Shown here one piece after another: positions 9,081-17,348 of a stretch of 58,341 bases of DNA; position 1 is the first letter of the stretch, and every line of letters starts with the position of its first letter. The stretch is taken from contig NZ_RZNH01000035.1 in NCBI RefSeq assembly GCF_013141825.1, positions 1 to 58,341 on the forward strand. The letters are read 5' to 3'. Source of the stretch: Marinifilum caeruleilacunae (GTDB lineage Bacteria > Bacteroidota > Bacteroidia > Bacteroidales > Marinifilaceae). The notes under the pieces were generated by a model that made no database searches, had not been told where the DNA came from, and saw only the letters and a list, made by a program, of their open reading frames with translations. A program made the translations under genes and the position numbers.

Positions 9081-10985
9081 ATGATATACGATAAGCATGG
9101 GGTTCTACAAATGAGCGAACTTAATTTCGGTAGCGATCGTCCGAAAGCTGAGAACCCAATTAAAATTAATGATGTAAGTTTACGTGATGGTCACCAGTCG
9201 CTATTTGCTACTCGTGGTCGTACAGAAGATATGTTGCCAGTTGCAGAAATGATTGATGATGCTGGATACAATGCTGTTGAAACTTGGGGGGGAGCAACTT
9301 TTGATACAATGCACCGTTTCTTGGGTGAAGATCCATGGGAGCGTTTAAGAGTATTGAAAAAGCACATGCCTAAAACTCCATTCTCGATGCTTCTTCGTGG
9401 ACAGAATGTTGTAGGATACCGTAACTATGCTGATGACGTAGTGAAGGCATTCGTTCAGCGTTCAATCGATAATGGTATGGATATCTTCCGTTGTTTCGAT
9501 GCATTGAATGATTTCAGAAACTTCGAAACTGCTGCTAAAGTAATCAAAGACAACAAAAAGCATTTGCAAGGTGTGGTATGTTACACACTAAACCAACCTC
9601 GTTTGGGTGGTGAAGTATACAACATGGAATACTACATCAATAAAGTGAAAGATTTGATCGAGTTTGGTGTTGATTCTGTATGTATTAAGGATATGGCTGG
9701 TTTGGTAGCTCCTTATGATATTTACAACCTGGTACGTGAAATCAAGAAATTCACTGATACTCCAATCAACCTGCATACTCACTTTACTTCAGGTATGGGT
9801 GATTTGGCAATTTTCAAAGCAATCGAAGCTGGTGTAGATATCGTTGATACTTGTATCGGACCTTACGCATACCGTACTTCTCATGCTGCTGTTGAGCCAT
9901 TGATCATGTCTTTATTAGGTACTAACCGTGATTCAGGAATGGACATTAACAAGATTAATGCAATTGCTGAAGAAATGGAGAAATACATCCCGAAATACAA
10001 GCACTTAGATAATAACCCTAAGTATGCTACTACTGATATCAACGTATTGTTGCACCAAACTCCAGGTGGAATGCTTTCTAACCTTGTAAACCAGTTGAAA
10101 GCAATGGATGCATTGGATAAACTTCCAGAAGTATTCCGTTTACTACCTAAAGTACGTAAAGATCTTGGTAACATTCCATTGGTTACTCCTACATCTCAGA
10201 TTGTTGGTGTACAGACTGTAAACAATGTGTTGTTCGATTCTTACGAAGGAGAATATGCACAAATTACCAAAGAGGTAAAAGACCTTTGTTACGGATTGTA
10301 CGGTAAAACTACTCACCCAATCAACCCAGAGGTTCAGAAGAAAGCTCTTAAAGATTACCCAAGAGGTGAGGAACCAATTACAGCACGTCCAGGTTCGATT
10401 CTTGAGCCAGAAATGGATGAGGTGAAAAAGACATTTGGTGATCTTGCAAAAGATATCGATGATGAAGTATTGTGTGCACTTTACCCAGTTACTGGGAAAC
10501 GCTTCCTGAAATGGAAATATGGAATGGAAGAAATTCCTGCTGATGTAAAGGCTAAGACAATGGCAGAAGTTGAAAAAGAAGAAGAGCTGGTAAGAAAAGC
10601 ACTTTCTGGAGAATTAACTTCTAAAGGTAAAGGAAACGGTCGTGAGCTTGAAGTTACAGTTGACGGAGAAACATTTACTGTAGAAATCAACGATCCAAAT
10701 GGTCCTGCTGCACCTCAATTCAAAGGCCGTAAGAAGAAAGAAGCTGCTGCTGATGAAACTGCTACAGGTAGTGTAGTTGCTCCAATCCCAGGTATGATTG
10801 TGGAGTGCAAGGTGAAAGTTGGAGACGAAGTAAAAGTTGGAGATACATTAGTAGTACTTGAAGCTATGAAGATGATGAACAATCTTGATGCTAAAGCGGA
10901 AGGTATTGTAAAAGAAATTAAATGTGATTCTGGCGATTCTGTTGCTAAAGGAGATTTACTTTTAGTAGTTGAGCCAAAAGCCTAA
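9081..10985 (+). CDS. Pyruvate/oxaloacetate carboxyltransferase with C-terminal biotinyl domain (5S plus 1.3S fusion)
   Basis: The 634-residue protein has an N-terminal DRE-TIM (HMGL-like) carboxyltransferase barrel: VSLRDGHQSLFATR, the metal/carboxy-lysine region CIKDMAGLVAPYD and LHTHFTSGM. A conserved PYC/OADA domain follows, then a charged linker, and a C-terminal biotinyl domain with EAMKMMN, whose Lys597 is the predicted biotin site. The enzyme exchanges carboxyl groups between carboxybiotin and pyruvate/oxaloacetate. It could be annotated as oxaloacetate decarboxylase alpha or pyruvate carboxylase subunit B. Next to a methylmalonyl-CoA carboxyltransferase, and without a membrane beta subunit or biotin carboxylase, a transcarboxylase is the best reading. 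ATG at 9081 or 9111 (MSELNF) are both possible starts. A strong terminator follows. Confidence 0.9.
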   Translation: MIYDKHGVLQMSELNFGSDRPKAENPIKINDVSLRDGHQSLFATRGRTEDMLPVAEMIDDAGYNAVETWGGATFDTMHRFLGEDPWERLRVLKKHMPKTPFSMLLRGQNVVGYRNYADDVVKAFVQRSIDNGMDIFRCFDALNDFRNFETAAKVIKDNKKHLQGVVCYTLNQPRLGGEVYNMEYYINKVKDLIEFGVDSVCIKDMAGLVAPYDIYNLVREIKKFTDTPINLHTHFTSGMGDLAIFKAIEAGVDIVDTCIGPYAYRTSHAAVEPLIMSLLGTNRDSGMDINKINAIAEEMEKYIPKYKHLDNNPKYATTDINVLLHQTPGGMLSNLVNQLKAMDALDKLPEVFRLLPKVRKDLGNIPLVTPTSQIVGVQTVNNVLFDSYEGEYAQITKEVKDLCYGLYGKTTHPINPEVQKKALKDYPRGEEPITARPGSILEPEMDEVKKTFGDLAKDIDDEVLCALYPVTGKRFLKWKYGMEEIPADVKAKTMAEVEKEEELVRKALSGELTSKGKGNGRELEVTVDGETFTVEINDPNGPAAPQFKGRKKKEAAADETATGSVVAPIPGMIVECKVKVGDEVKVGDTLVVLEAMKMMNNLDAKAEGIVKEIKCDSGDSVAKGDLLLVVEPKA

Positions 10986-11013
10986 TGACTATTTAATTAT
11001 TGAGTTTTTATCG

Positions 11014-11046
11014 CCCCCTGGAAGCCAATCCAGGGGGTGTTTTATT
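11014..11046 (+). terminator. Rho-independent terminator of the transcarboxylase operon
   Basis: CCCCCTGG (11014-11021) pairs perfectly with CCAGGGGG (11030-11037) and is followed by TGTTTTATTTT. It is an unusually GC-rich hairpin for this AT-rich genome and sits 28 bases after the stop codon. Confidence 0.9.
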
Positions 11047-11371
11047 TTATACCTGTTGATAAATGAGGATTAAAATGATTTGTTACAGCTCATGTAATAC
11101 CGATTTAATATCGAAATGAGCCTTTGGTTCGCTTTCTCCCAAAGTCTCTTTCGTTTATTATCGGCATTAACCATTGCAATCTCAATGTTTCGCTTAAGAC
11201 TCACATTGAAATGCAATTGGTATAATAAGTCAATTGAAAAGGCATAAATGATAATTCGATAAAATTGATTCTGTTATCTAATCTTTCTATTAATGAATAC
11301 AGTTAATTATCTGGATATTTTGTAGATTTGTTTGTCCAATTTTAATATAGAAACAGAATAGTTAAAGATAC
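11047..11371. other. Intergenic region before trxB with an unexplained minus-strand open frame
   Basis: The region holds a minus-strand open frame of about 65 codons (about 11073-11270) with no ATG near its beginning; an internal ATG begins MVNADNKRKRLWEKANQRL. Its composition is charged and protein-like, but I recognise no family. It may be a relic or part of a dispersed repeat. Nearer trxB there is a TAGATTTG (11323-11330) matching the Bacteroidetes -7 element TAnnTTTG, about 48 bases before the start codon at 11372. Confidence 0.4.
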
Positions 11372-12364
11372 ATGGAATTTAAATCAATGAACTTAAACGA
11401 GAATGCACCTAAAATCCCTGAAGGTGATGTTGAAAAAATAAAATGTTTAATCGTTGGTTCGGGACCAGCCGGTTATACTGCTGCAATTTATGCGGCAAGA
11501 GCAAATTTAAATCCTGTTGTAATTGAAGGGCTACAACCAGGTGGTCAGTTAACAACAACTACCGAAGTTGATAACTTCCCAGGATATCCTGAAGGGATTA
11601 CTGGGCCGGATATGATGGCAGATTTAAAAAAGCAAGCGGAAAGATTTGGAACGGATTGTCGCTGGGGCTTGGTTACTGCTGTTGATTTTTCGGTGTATCC
11701 ACACAAAGTAGTAGTTGATGAAAAGAAAGTAATCGAAGCTGAAACTGTAATTTTGGCAACAGGTGCTACTGCAAAATATCTTGGTTTCCCAACCGAAGAG
11801 AAATATATGGGATCTGGAGTTTCGGCCTGTGCAACCTGCGATGGTTTTTTCTACAGAGGAAAAGATGTAGCAGTTGTTGGTGGTGGCGATACAGCTGCCG
11901 AAGAGGCAACTTACCTTGCCGGATTGTGTAACAAAGTATATTTAATCGTTCGTAAGCCATTTTTACGTGCATCTAAAGCTATGCAGGATCGTGTTTTCAA
12001 AACTAAAAATATTGAGCTTTTGTTCGAACACAATACTAAAGAGCTATATGGCGATGGCGTTGTTGAAGGTGCGAAGTTAATCAAGAGAATGGGAGAGGAA
12101 GATGAAAGCGAAGTGGACATCAAAATTGATGGTTTCTTTGTAGCGATTGGTCACACACCAAACTCAAAAGTATTTGCTGATTACCTAAAAACTGATGATC
12201 AGGGCTACGTGATTACAGAGCCAGACTCAACCAAGACAAATGTTCCTGGTGTGTTTGCCTCGGGCGATTTAAAAGACCCACATTATCGTCAGGCTATTAC
12301 TTCAGCAGGATCGGGCTGTATGGCTGCTATGGATGCTGAAAGATTTTTGGCAGAAAGAGAATAG
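11372..12364 (+). CDS. trxB: Thioredoxin reductase
   Basis: This 330-residue flavoprotein transfers electrons from NADPH through FAD to thioredoxin in the cytoplasm. Visible are the FAD-binding GSGPAGYTAAIYAARA, the redox pair ACATCDG (Cys153 and Cys156), the NADPH-binding GGGDTAAEEA and the FAD-contacting ASGDL near the C-terminus. The length is slightly above the usual 310-320 because of about 20 extra N-terminal residues; a second ATG at residue 6 could be the true start. It is monocistronic: a terminator follows directly and the next gene is convergent. Confidence 0.96.
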   Translation: MEFKSMNLNENAPKIPEGDVEKIKCLIVGSGPAGYTAAIYAARANLNPVVIEGLQPGGQLTTTTEVDNFPGYPEGITGPDMMADLKKQAERFGTDCRWGLVTAVDFSVYPHKVVVDEKKVIEAETVILATGATAKYLGFPTEEKYMGSGVSACATCDGFFYRGKDVAVVGGGDTAAEEATYLAGLCNKVYLIVRKPFLRASKAMQDRVFKTKNIELLFEHNTKELYGDGVVEGAKLIKRMGEEDESEVDIKIDGFFVAIGHTPNSKVFADYLKTDDQGYVITEPDSTKTNVPGVFASGDLKDPHYRQAITSAGSGCMAAMDAERFLAERE

Positions 12365-12386
12365 AAGCTTTCAAAAAATATAATAT

Positions 12387-12419
12387 TACCCGGCTATTCA
12401 TTATGGCCGGGTATTTTTA
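12387..12419 (+). terminator. Terminator of trxB
   Basis: TACCCGGC (12387-12394) pairs with GCCGGGTA (12406-12413), followed by TTTTTAT. Confidence 0.85.
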
Positions 12420-12426
12420 TGCTTGC

Positions 12427-12457
12427 AAAAAAAGAGGCATCCTCTCGAATGCCTCTT
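12427..12457 (-). terminator. Terminator of the convergent alpha-oxoamine synthase gene
   Basis: Read on the minus strand, GAGGCAT and ATGCCTC (12434-12440 and 12449-12455) form a stem followed by seven T (the A run at 12427-12433). It lies about 25 bases after the stop codon of the gene ending at 12480. Confidence 0.85.
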
Positions 12458-12479
12458 CATATATCTTAATAAAGTAAGA

Positions 12480-13730
12480 TTACTGCTTGAATACATCAGC
12501 AAATTTATCCTTACTGTATTTTCCTTCTTTAAGTTTCTTTGAAACTTCCTTAAATGCGTTAACAGTGTACTCAACATCTTCAAGTGAGTGCATTGCTGTT
12601 GGAATCAAACGAAGTAATAATTGTCCTTTAGGAATAACAGGGTATACTACGATTGAACAGAAAATATTGTAATTCTCTCTTAAATCCATAGTTACCTGGG
12701 TACCTTCAGCAACACTACCAGAAAGATAAACAGGAGTTACAGGAGATTCAGTAACACCGATATCCAATCCAGCTTCTTTTAATCCGCTTTGAAGCGTGTT
12801 AGCTACAGACCAAAGTTTTTCACGAAGTTCTGGCATAGTTCTCAACATTTCTAAACGCTTCAATGAACCTTCAACGATTGGCATTGGAAGAGATTTAGCA
12901 AAGATCTGAGATCTCATTGTATATCTTAGGTAAGTACCAACTTCCTCATCACACGCGATGAATGCACCAATACCTGCCATAGCTTTTGCGAAAGTACTAA
13001 AGTGAAGATCTACTTTGTCTTCAACTCCGAAGTGCTCAATTGCACCAGCACCAGTTTTACCCATTACACCGAATCCGTGAGCATCGTCAACCAATAAACG
13101 GAAGTTGAAATCGTCTTTCATTGCACAGATTTCATCCAATTTACCAAGGTCACCTGCCATACCGAATACACCTTCTGTAATTACAAGGATACCACCACCT
13201 GTTTTTTCAGTCCATTTGGTAGCACGCTCTAATTCCTTGCGAAGGTTATCCATATCGTTGTGAGGATAAACGAAACGCTTACCTGGGTGAAGTCTAAGAC
13301 CATCCATGATACAAGCGTGAGATTCAGAATCGTAAACAATTACATCATGACGACCTACAAGAGCGTCGATGATAGAAACCATTCCCTGGTATCCAAAGTT
13401 CAAAAGAAAAGCATCTTGTTTACCTACGAATTCGGCAAGTTTAGATTCTAATTCTTCGTGGAGACTTGTTTGTCCCGACATCATACGAGCTCCCATTGGA
13501 TAAGCCAAACCCCATTTTGCAGCTGCTTCAGCATCTGTTTTTCTAATTTCTGGGTGATTTGCCAAACCAATATAGTTGTTCAAACTCCATGTTAATACCT
13601 CTTTCCCACGAAACTTCATTCTTGAATTGATTTCGCCTTCCAATTTAGGGAAAGCAAAATAACCATGAGCTTGCTTTGCGTACTGCCCGATATTCCCTTT
13701 CTGGGTCTTAATTTTGTCAAAAATATCCAC
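12480..13730 (-). CDS. Alpha-oxoamine synthase, probable serine palmitoyltransferase (or 2-amino-3-ketobutyrate CoA ligase)
   Basis: This 416-residue, fold-type-I PLP enzyme of the alpha-oxoamine synthase family condenses an amino acid with an acyl-CoA. Visible are NYIGLANHPEI and GARMMSGQTSLHEELE near the N-terminus, the aspartate loop LLVDDAHGFGVMG and the PLP-lysine region STFAKAMAGIGAF. In many Bacteroidetes a homologue of this kind (with YAKQAHGYFAFPKLEGEI near the N-terminus) makes 3-ketosphinganine for sphingolipids. Glycine C-acetyltransferase (Kbl) is close in sequence and cannot be excluded. No threonine dehydrogenase (tdh), the usual partner of kbl, is adjacent, which leans toward a sphingolipid role. 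The gene is divergent from bamD. Confidence 0.85.
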   Translation of the reverse strand: MDIFDKIKTQKGNIGQYAKQAHGYFAFPKLEGEINSRMKFRGKEVLTWSLNNYIGLANHPEIRKTDAEAAAKWGLAYPMGARMMSGQTSLHEELESKLAEFVGKQDAFLLNFGYQGMVSIIDALVGRHDVIVYDSESHACIMDGLRLHPGKRFVYPHNDMDNLRKELERATKWTEKTGGGILVITEGVFGMAGDLGKLDEICAMKDDFNFRLLVDDAHGFGVMGKTGAGAIEHFGVEDKVDLHFSTFAKAMAGIGAFIACDEEVGTYLRYTMRSQIFAKSLPMPIVEGSLKRLEMLRTMPELREKLWSVANTLQSGLKEAGLDIGVTESPVTPVYLSGSVAEGTQVTMDLRENYNIFCSIVVYPVIPKGQLLLRLIPTAMHSLEDVEYTVNAFKEVSKKLKEGKYSKDKFADVFKQ

Positions 13731-13859
13731 GATTTATGCTTTTTTGAGTTATTTTCTTTCTAACTGTGCAAAAGTAATCTTTTTTGGATTTAAAGCAATA
13801 AATTATAAAGATTTGTATAATATACGTGAGAAAGTATGTCATAATTCATATGAAAACTT

Positions 13860-13867
13860 TATCTTTG
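13860..13867 (+). promoter_or_regulatory. Promoter -7 element for bamD-rpoZ
   Basis: TATCTTTG matches the Bacteroidetes -7 consensus TAnnTTTG exactly. Transcription would begin about 5-8 bases later, near 13873, at or past the first in-frame ATG (13872). No clear -33 TTG was found. Confidence 0.55.
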
Positions 13868-13898
13868 CAAAATGCAAAAAAATATAGTAGCGAAGCCT

Positions 13899-14702
13899 AT
13901 GAGAAAAATTGTCTTACTGTTCGTGCTTTTCGCCTTCGTTTTAGGAGGATGTAGCGAGTATCAAAAATTGCTGAAAAGTACCGATAACTCTCTTAAATAC
14001 AAGAAAGCAATAGAGTATTATAATTCTGAAAACTATGCAAAATCTGCAACGCTGTTTGAAGAATTACTTCCGATTTATAGAGGAACAAGTAAAGCAGAAA
14101 CAATTAGTTATTACATATCTTACTGTTCTTACGGGCAGGGAGATTTTATCTCGGCTGGATATTTTTTTAGAAACTTTTTGAAAACATTTCCTGATAGTCC
14201 ATACTCTGAGGAATGTTTATACATGAGTGCATATTGTTATTACATGGAGTCGCCAAAGCCAAGATTGGATCAAACACCAACTCAGAATGCCATTGATGCA
14301 TTTCAGTTGTACATTAACAGGTATCCAAACTCAACTCGAATTCCTGCTTGTAACGAATACATCGATGAATTACAGGATAAGCTGGTATACAAATCATATT
14401 TAAGTGCAAGAAATTATTACGACAGAGAAAAATTCCCATCGGCAATTATTGCATTGCAAAATAGTTTGAAAGATTATCCAGGATCATCGCACCGCGAAGA
14501 TTTGATGTTTATGCTATTGGAATCGAAACACCAATTGGCAGCGAAAAGTATCCCATCTAAGCAACGCGAAAGATACAACAATGCAAAAGAAGAATATTAC
14601 GCTTTTGTAGATGAATACCCTGAAAGTAAGCACATGAAACGTGCCGAAAAAATGCTTGAAGATATGGAAGCATATTTAAGTAAGTTTAATATAAATAATT
14701 AA
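13899..14702 (+). CDS. bamD: Outer-membrane assembly lipoprotein BamD
   Basis: The protein is part of the BAM complex that folds barrel proteins into the outer membrane. From the chosen start it has 267 residues: a lipoprotein signal MRKIVLLFVLFAFVLGGC with lipobox, then a TPR-rich domain with repeated motifs such as YYISYCSYGQGDF and FRNFLKTFPDSPY, typical of BamD/YfiO. An earlier in-frame ATG at 13872 would add nine residues before the signal peptide and would sit only five bases after the predicted -7 element. The second ATG at 13899 is therefore preferred. rpoZ follows 23 bases downstream, a pairing commonly seen in Bacteroidetes. Confidence 0.92.
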   Translation: MRKIVLLFVLFAFVLGGCSEYQKLLKSTDNSLKYKKAIEYYNSENYAKSATLFEELLPIYRGTSKAETISYYISYCSYGQGDFISAGYFFRNFLKTFPDSPYSEECLYMSAYCYYMESPKPRLDQTPTQNAIDAFQLYINRYPNSTRIPACNEYIDELQDKLVYKSYLSARNYYDREKFPSAIIALQNSLKDYPGSSHREDLMFMLLESKHQLAAKSIPSKQRERYNNAKEEYYAFVDEYPESKHMKRAEKMLEDMEAYLSKFNINN

Positions 14703-14725
14703 AATAGATCTAATTCTTACACAGT

Positions 14726-15061
14726 ATGGATTACAAAAAAACAAATGCAGCAAGTTCTACAGTTACTCGCAACATGAACGAAATGAGCAAAGAGGTGGGT
14801 AATGTTTACGAATCTGTTATGATTATGGCTAAAAGATCAAATCAGATTGCTGTTGAACTGAAAAGTGAACTGAATAAGAAATTGCAGGAATTTGCTTCTT
14901 ATACAGATAACTTGGAAGAAGTATTTGAGAACCGCGAGCAGATTGAAATCTCTAAGTATTACGAGAGATTACCAAAACCTACTTTGATTGCGGTAGAGGA
15001 ATTCATTAATGGAGAAATCTATTACAGAAATCCTTCTAAAGAGCAAAAATCAGAAGACTAA
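14726..15061 (+). CDS. rpoZ: RNA polymerase omega subunit
   Basis: At 111 residues this matches the Bacteroidetes-type omega subunit. After a short variable N-terminus come TVTRNMNEMSKEVGNVYES and VMIMAKRSNQIAVELKSEL, the helices that wrap the C-terminus of beta-prime. An acidic C-terminal extension beyond the core is usual in this phylum. It helps assemble and stabilise RNA polymerase. It is cotranscribed with bamD and has its own strong terminator just downstream. Confidence 0.9.
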   Translation: MDYKKTNAASSTVTRNMNEMSKEVGNVYESVMIMAKRSNQIAVELKSELNKKLQEFASYTDNLEEVFENREQIEISKYYERLPKPTLIAVEEFINGEIYYRNPSKEQKSED

Positions 15062-15077
15062 TTAGTAAATAATGGTC

Positions 15078-15116
15078 AAGTTCCCTTTTGTACAAAGAGG
15101 GAACTTTTTATTTTTA
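15078..15116 (+). terminator. Terminator after rpoZ
   Basis: AAGTTCCC (15078-15085) pairs with GGGAACTT (15099-15106), followed by TTTATTTTT. It lies only ten bases before the coaBC start, so coaBC needs either readthrough or its own promoter. Confidence 0.85.
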
Positions 15117-15126
15117 GAAAGAGCTT

Positions 15127-16331
15127 ATGTTAAAAGATAAGAATATCATATTAGGTGTTACTGCAAGTATTGCAGCATATAAAGCAGCTTCTCTTGTTCG
15201 ACTTTTGGTAAAAGAAGGTGCTAATGTAAAGGTAATCATGACTCCTTATGCCAAGGAGTTTATCTCGCCGGTAACCATGGCTACCTTGTCTAAGAATACT
15301 GTATTGTCCGATTTTTTTAAACATGATGATGGTTCGTGGAACAGTCATGTTGACCTTGGAATTTGGGCAGATGTAATGATTATTGCACCGACTACGGCAA
15401 ACACCATGGCTAAAATGGCTCATGGTATTTGCGATAATTTACTTCTTACTACCTACCTATCTGCAAAATGTCCGGTTGTTCATGCTCCGGCAATGGATTT
15501 GGATATGTTCAAGCATCCGGCTACTCTGCGTAATATGGATATTTTAAGATCCTATGGCGATTCATTTATCGAACCTTCGAGTGGGGAATTGGCAAGTGGT
15601 TTGTATGGTAAAGGAAGGATGGAAGAACCTGAAATTATTGCGCAAAAGCTAAGCGAATTTCTTGAGGATAAAAAAAAAAACTAAGTGATAAAAAGATTTT
15701 AATCACTACAGGGCCTACTTACGAAAAGATTGATCCGGTACGATTTATAGGTAATTTTTCGTCGGGAAAAATGGGATATGCCATCGCCGAGGAATTAGCT
15801 GAAAATGGAGCTGAGGTTGTATTGGTGAGTGGGCCAACTGCTTTAAAAGAAAAGCATCCAAACATCAAAAGAATTGATGTTGTTACTGCACAAGAGATGT
15901 ATGAGGCATCTGTGAACAACTTTTCGGATTGCGATGGTGGAATTATGACTGCCGCTGTGGCAGATTTTACTCCCTTACATCCGGAAGATAAAAAAGTGAA
16001 ACGAGGGAAAGAGAATTATTCCATCGAACTTACACCTACCAAAGATATAGCAGCTTCATTAGGAAAGGAGAAATCAAATTCTCAATTTCTGGTTGGTTTT
16101 GCCCTTGAAACCAATAATGAAGAGTTTAATGCCAAGCTTAAACTTGAAAAGAAGAATCTTGATTTTATTGTGTTGAACTCATTAAACGATTCCGGAGCTG
16201 GATTCCAACACGATACCAACAAGATATCTATCATCGATAATAATGGTTTGGCAAAGAAATACGACCTGAAACCTAAAACAGAGGTAGCCAAAGACATTGT
16301 TGCCGAAATAATTGGGTTTTATGAGAAATAA
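15127..16331 (+). CDS. coaBC: Bifunctional phosphopantothenoylcysteine decarboxylase/phosphopantothenate-cysteine ligase, frame split at an A11 run
   Basis: Two halves of coenzyme A biosynthesis lie in different frames. The CoaC half (15127-15684) has the FMN-binding GVTASIAAYKA, the active-site region SHVDLGIWAD and a PTTANTMAKMAHGICDN segment. It ends at a stop just after a run of eleven A (15670-15680). The CoaB half resumes in the -1 frame at about 15681 (LSDKKILITTGPTYEKIDP, then FIGNFSSGKMG) and ends at 16331. Its conserved beginning lies upstream of any ATG; the first in-frame ATG (15771) would cut off the GPTYEKIDPVRFIGN motif. One more A would restore a normal protein of about 400 residues. 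Thus it is a homopolymer sequencing error, a true mutation, or expression by -1 slippage on A-AAA-AAA. Confidence 0.88.
15670..15680 (+). other. Run of eleven A at the CoaC/CoaB junction
   Basis: The run spans codons GAT-AAA-AAA-AAA-AAC-TAA in the CoaC frame. A -1 shift within it joins CoaC to CoaB. Runs of this length are prone to polymerase slippage and to sequencing errors. Confidence 0.9.
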
Positions 16332-16389
16332 GTTGGCATCTGTTTCGTTATAATTTTTAACTTTAGCTGTGAACTTTTGAAATACAATT

Positions 16390-17289
16390 ATGCGTAAATT
16401 CTTTCTAGTATTAATGGTTGCATTGCTCTCGATTCCTGCTTTTTCGCAAGAATTTAAATGCAATATTCAGGTAGTAAGCCAGAAAATTCAGGGAACCAAC
16501 AAACAGGTTTTTAGAACCATGCAGACGGCAATCAATGAGTTTATGAATACTCGTCGATGGACCGATCATCGATACAGTTACGATGAGAGAATTGAATGTA
16601 CCTTCTTATTTAATCTTACCGAGCAAATATCCGCAGATGAATTCCGTGGTAGTTTGCAGGTGCAAGCGAGTCGTCCGGTGTACAATTCATCATACAATAC
16701 CGTATTGCTGAACTTTAAGGATGATGATGTACAGTTTAAATACGTGGAATATCAAACCCTTGATTTTAACGAAACTGTAACGCCTAGCGAACTCACAGGA
16801 CTATTGGCTTATTATGCCTACCTGATTTTAGGGCTTGATTACGACACATTCGCCATGGATGGTGGAGCTCCATATTTTGCAAGAGCCGAATCTATTGTAA
16901 ATAAAATGCAGAATTCTAATACCGTAGGGTGGAAGGCTTATGAAAGCAGGGATAACAGGTATTGGTTAATCGAAAATATACTAAATAATGCATACAGCCC
17001 GGTTCGAGAATGTTTGTATCGCTATCACCGTTTAGGTTTGGACAGGATGTCGGATCATTTGACCGAATCGAGGGCGGAAATTGCAGAAAGTTTACGTTTG
17101 TTGCAGAAGGCATATCGCGCTAAGCCAGGAGCTTTTATTCTTCAAATATTTTTTGATGCAAAAGCGGATGAACTGGTTAATATTTTTAGCGAATCTTTTA
17201 CCGATGAAAAAAAGCGAGTCTTTAATATTCTGAGTGAGATTGATCCTGCAAATATTAAAAAGTATAACAAAATAATCGGGCAAAAGTAA
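16390..17289 (+). CDS. porD: DUF4835 protein, type IX secretion-associated PorD
   Basis: At 299 residues, with a cleavable signal peptide MRKFFLVLMVALLSIPAFSQ, this matches the DUF4835 family. Typical stretches are an early QVVSQKIQGTNKQVF, the central LTGLLAYYAYLILGLDYDTF (conserved tyrosines and aromatics) and the late region GAFILQIFFDAKADELVNIF. The family is called PorD because of its link to the type IX secretion system; its biochemical role is unclear. It is nearly always found between coaBC and recN in Bacteroidetes, as here. The mature protein is expected in the periplasm. Confidence 0.88.
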   Translation: MRKFFLVLMVALLSIPAFSQEFKCNIQVVSQKIQGTNKQVFRTMQTAINEFMNTRRWTDHRYSYDERIECTFLFNLTEQISADEFRGSLQVQASRPVYNSSYNTVLLNFKDDDVQFKYVEYQTLDFNETVTPSELTGLLAYYAYLILGLDYDTFAMDGGAPYFARAESIVNKMQNSNTVGWKAYESRDNRYWLIENILNNAYSPVRECLYRYHRLGLDRMSDHLTESRAEIAESLRLLQKAYRAKPGAFILQIFFDAKADELVNIFSESFTDEKKRVFNILSEIDPANIKKYNKIIGQK

Positions 17290-17303
17290 TACCCGATTTT
17301 TTT
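17274..17303 (+). terminator. Terminator overlapping the end of porD
   Basis: AATCGGG (17274-17280), inside the last codons of porD, pairs with CCCGATT (17292-17298), followed by a run of T. The stop codon lies in the loop. Confidence 0.75.
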
Positions 17304-17312
17304 CTTATTCAT

Positions 17313-17320
17313 TATTTTTG
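17313..17320 (+). promoter_or_regulatory. Promoter -7 element for recN
   Basis: TATTTTTG is a perfect TAnnTTTG match 28 bases before the recN start codon and directly after the porD terminator. No clear -33 element was seen. Confidence 0.5.
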
Positions 17321-17348
17321 CGAAACCTAATTATCTATTTTCAAGAAT

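Noticed and set aside
15681-15770. Separate coaB gene with its own start
   Set aside because: No ATG, GTG or TTG in the CoaB frame precedes its conserved N-terminal motif, so an independent start would lose essential residues.
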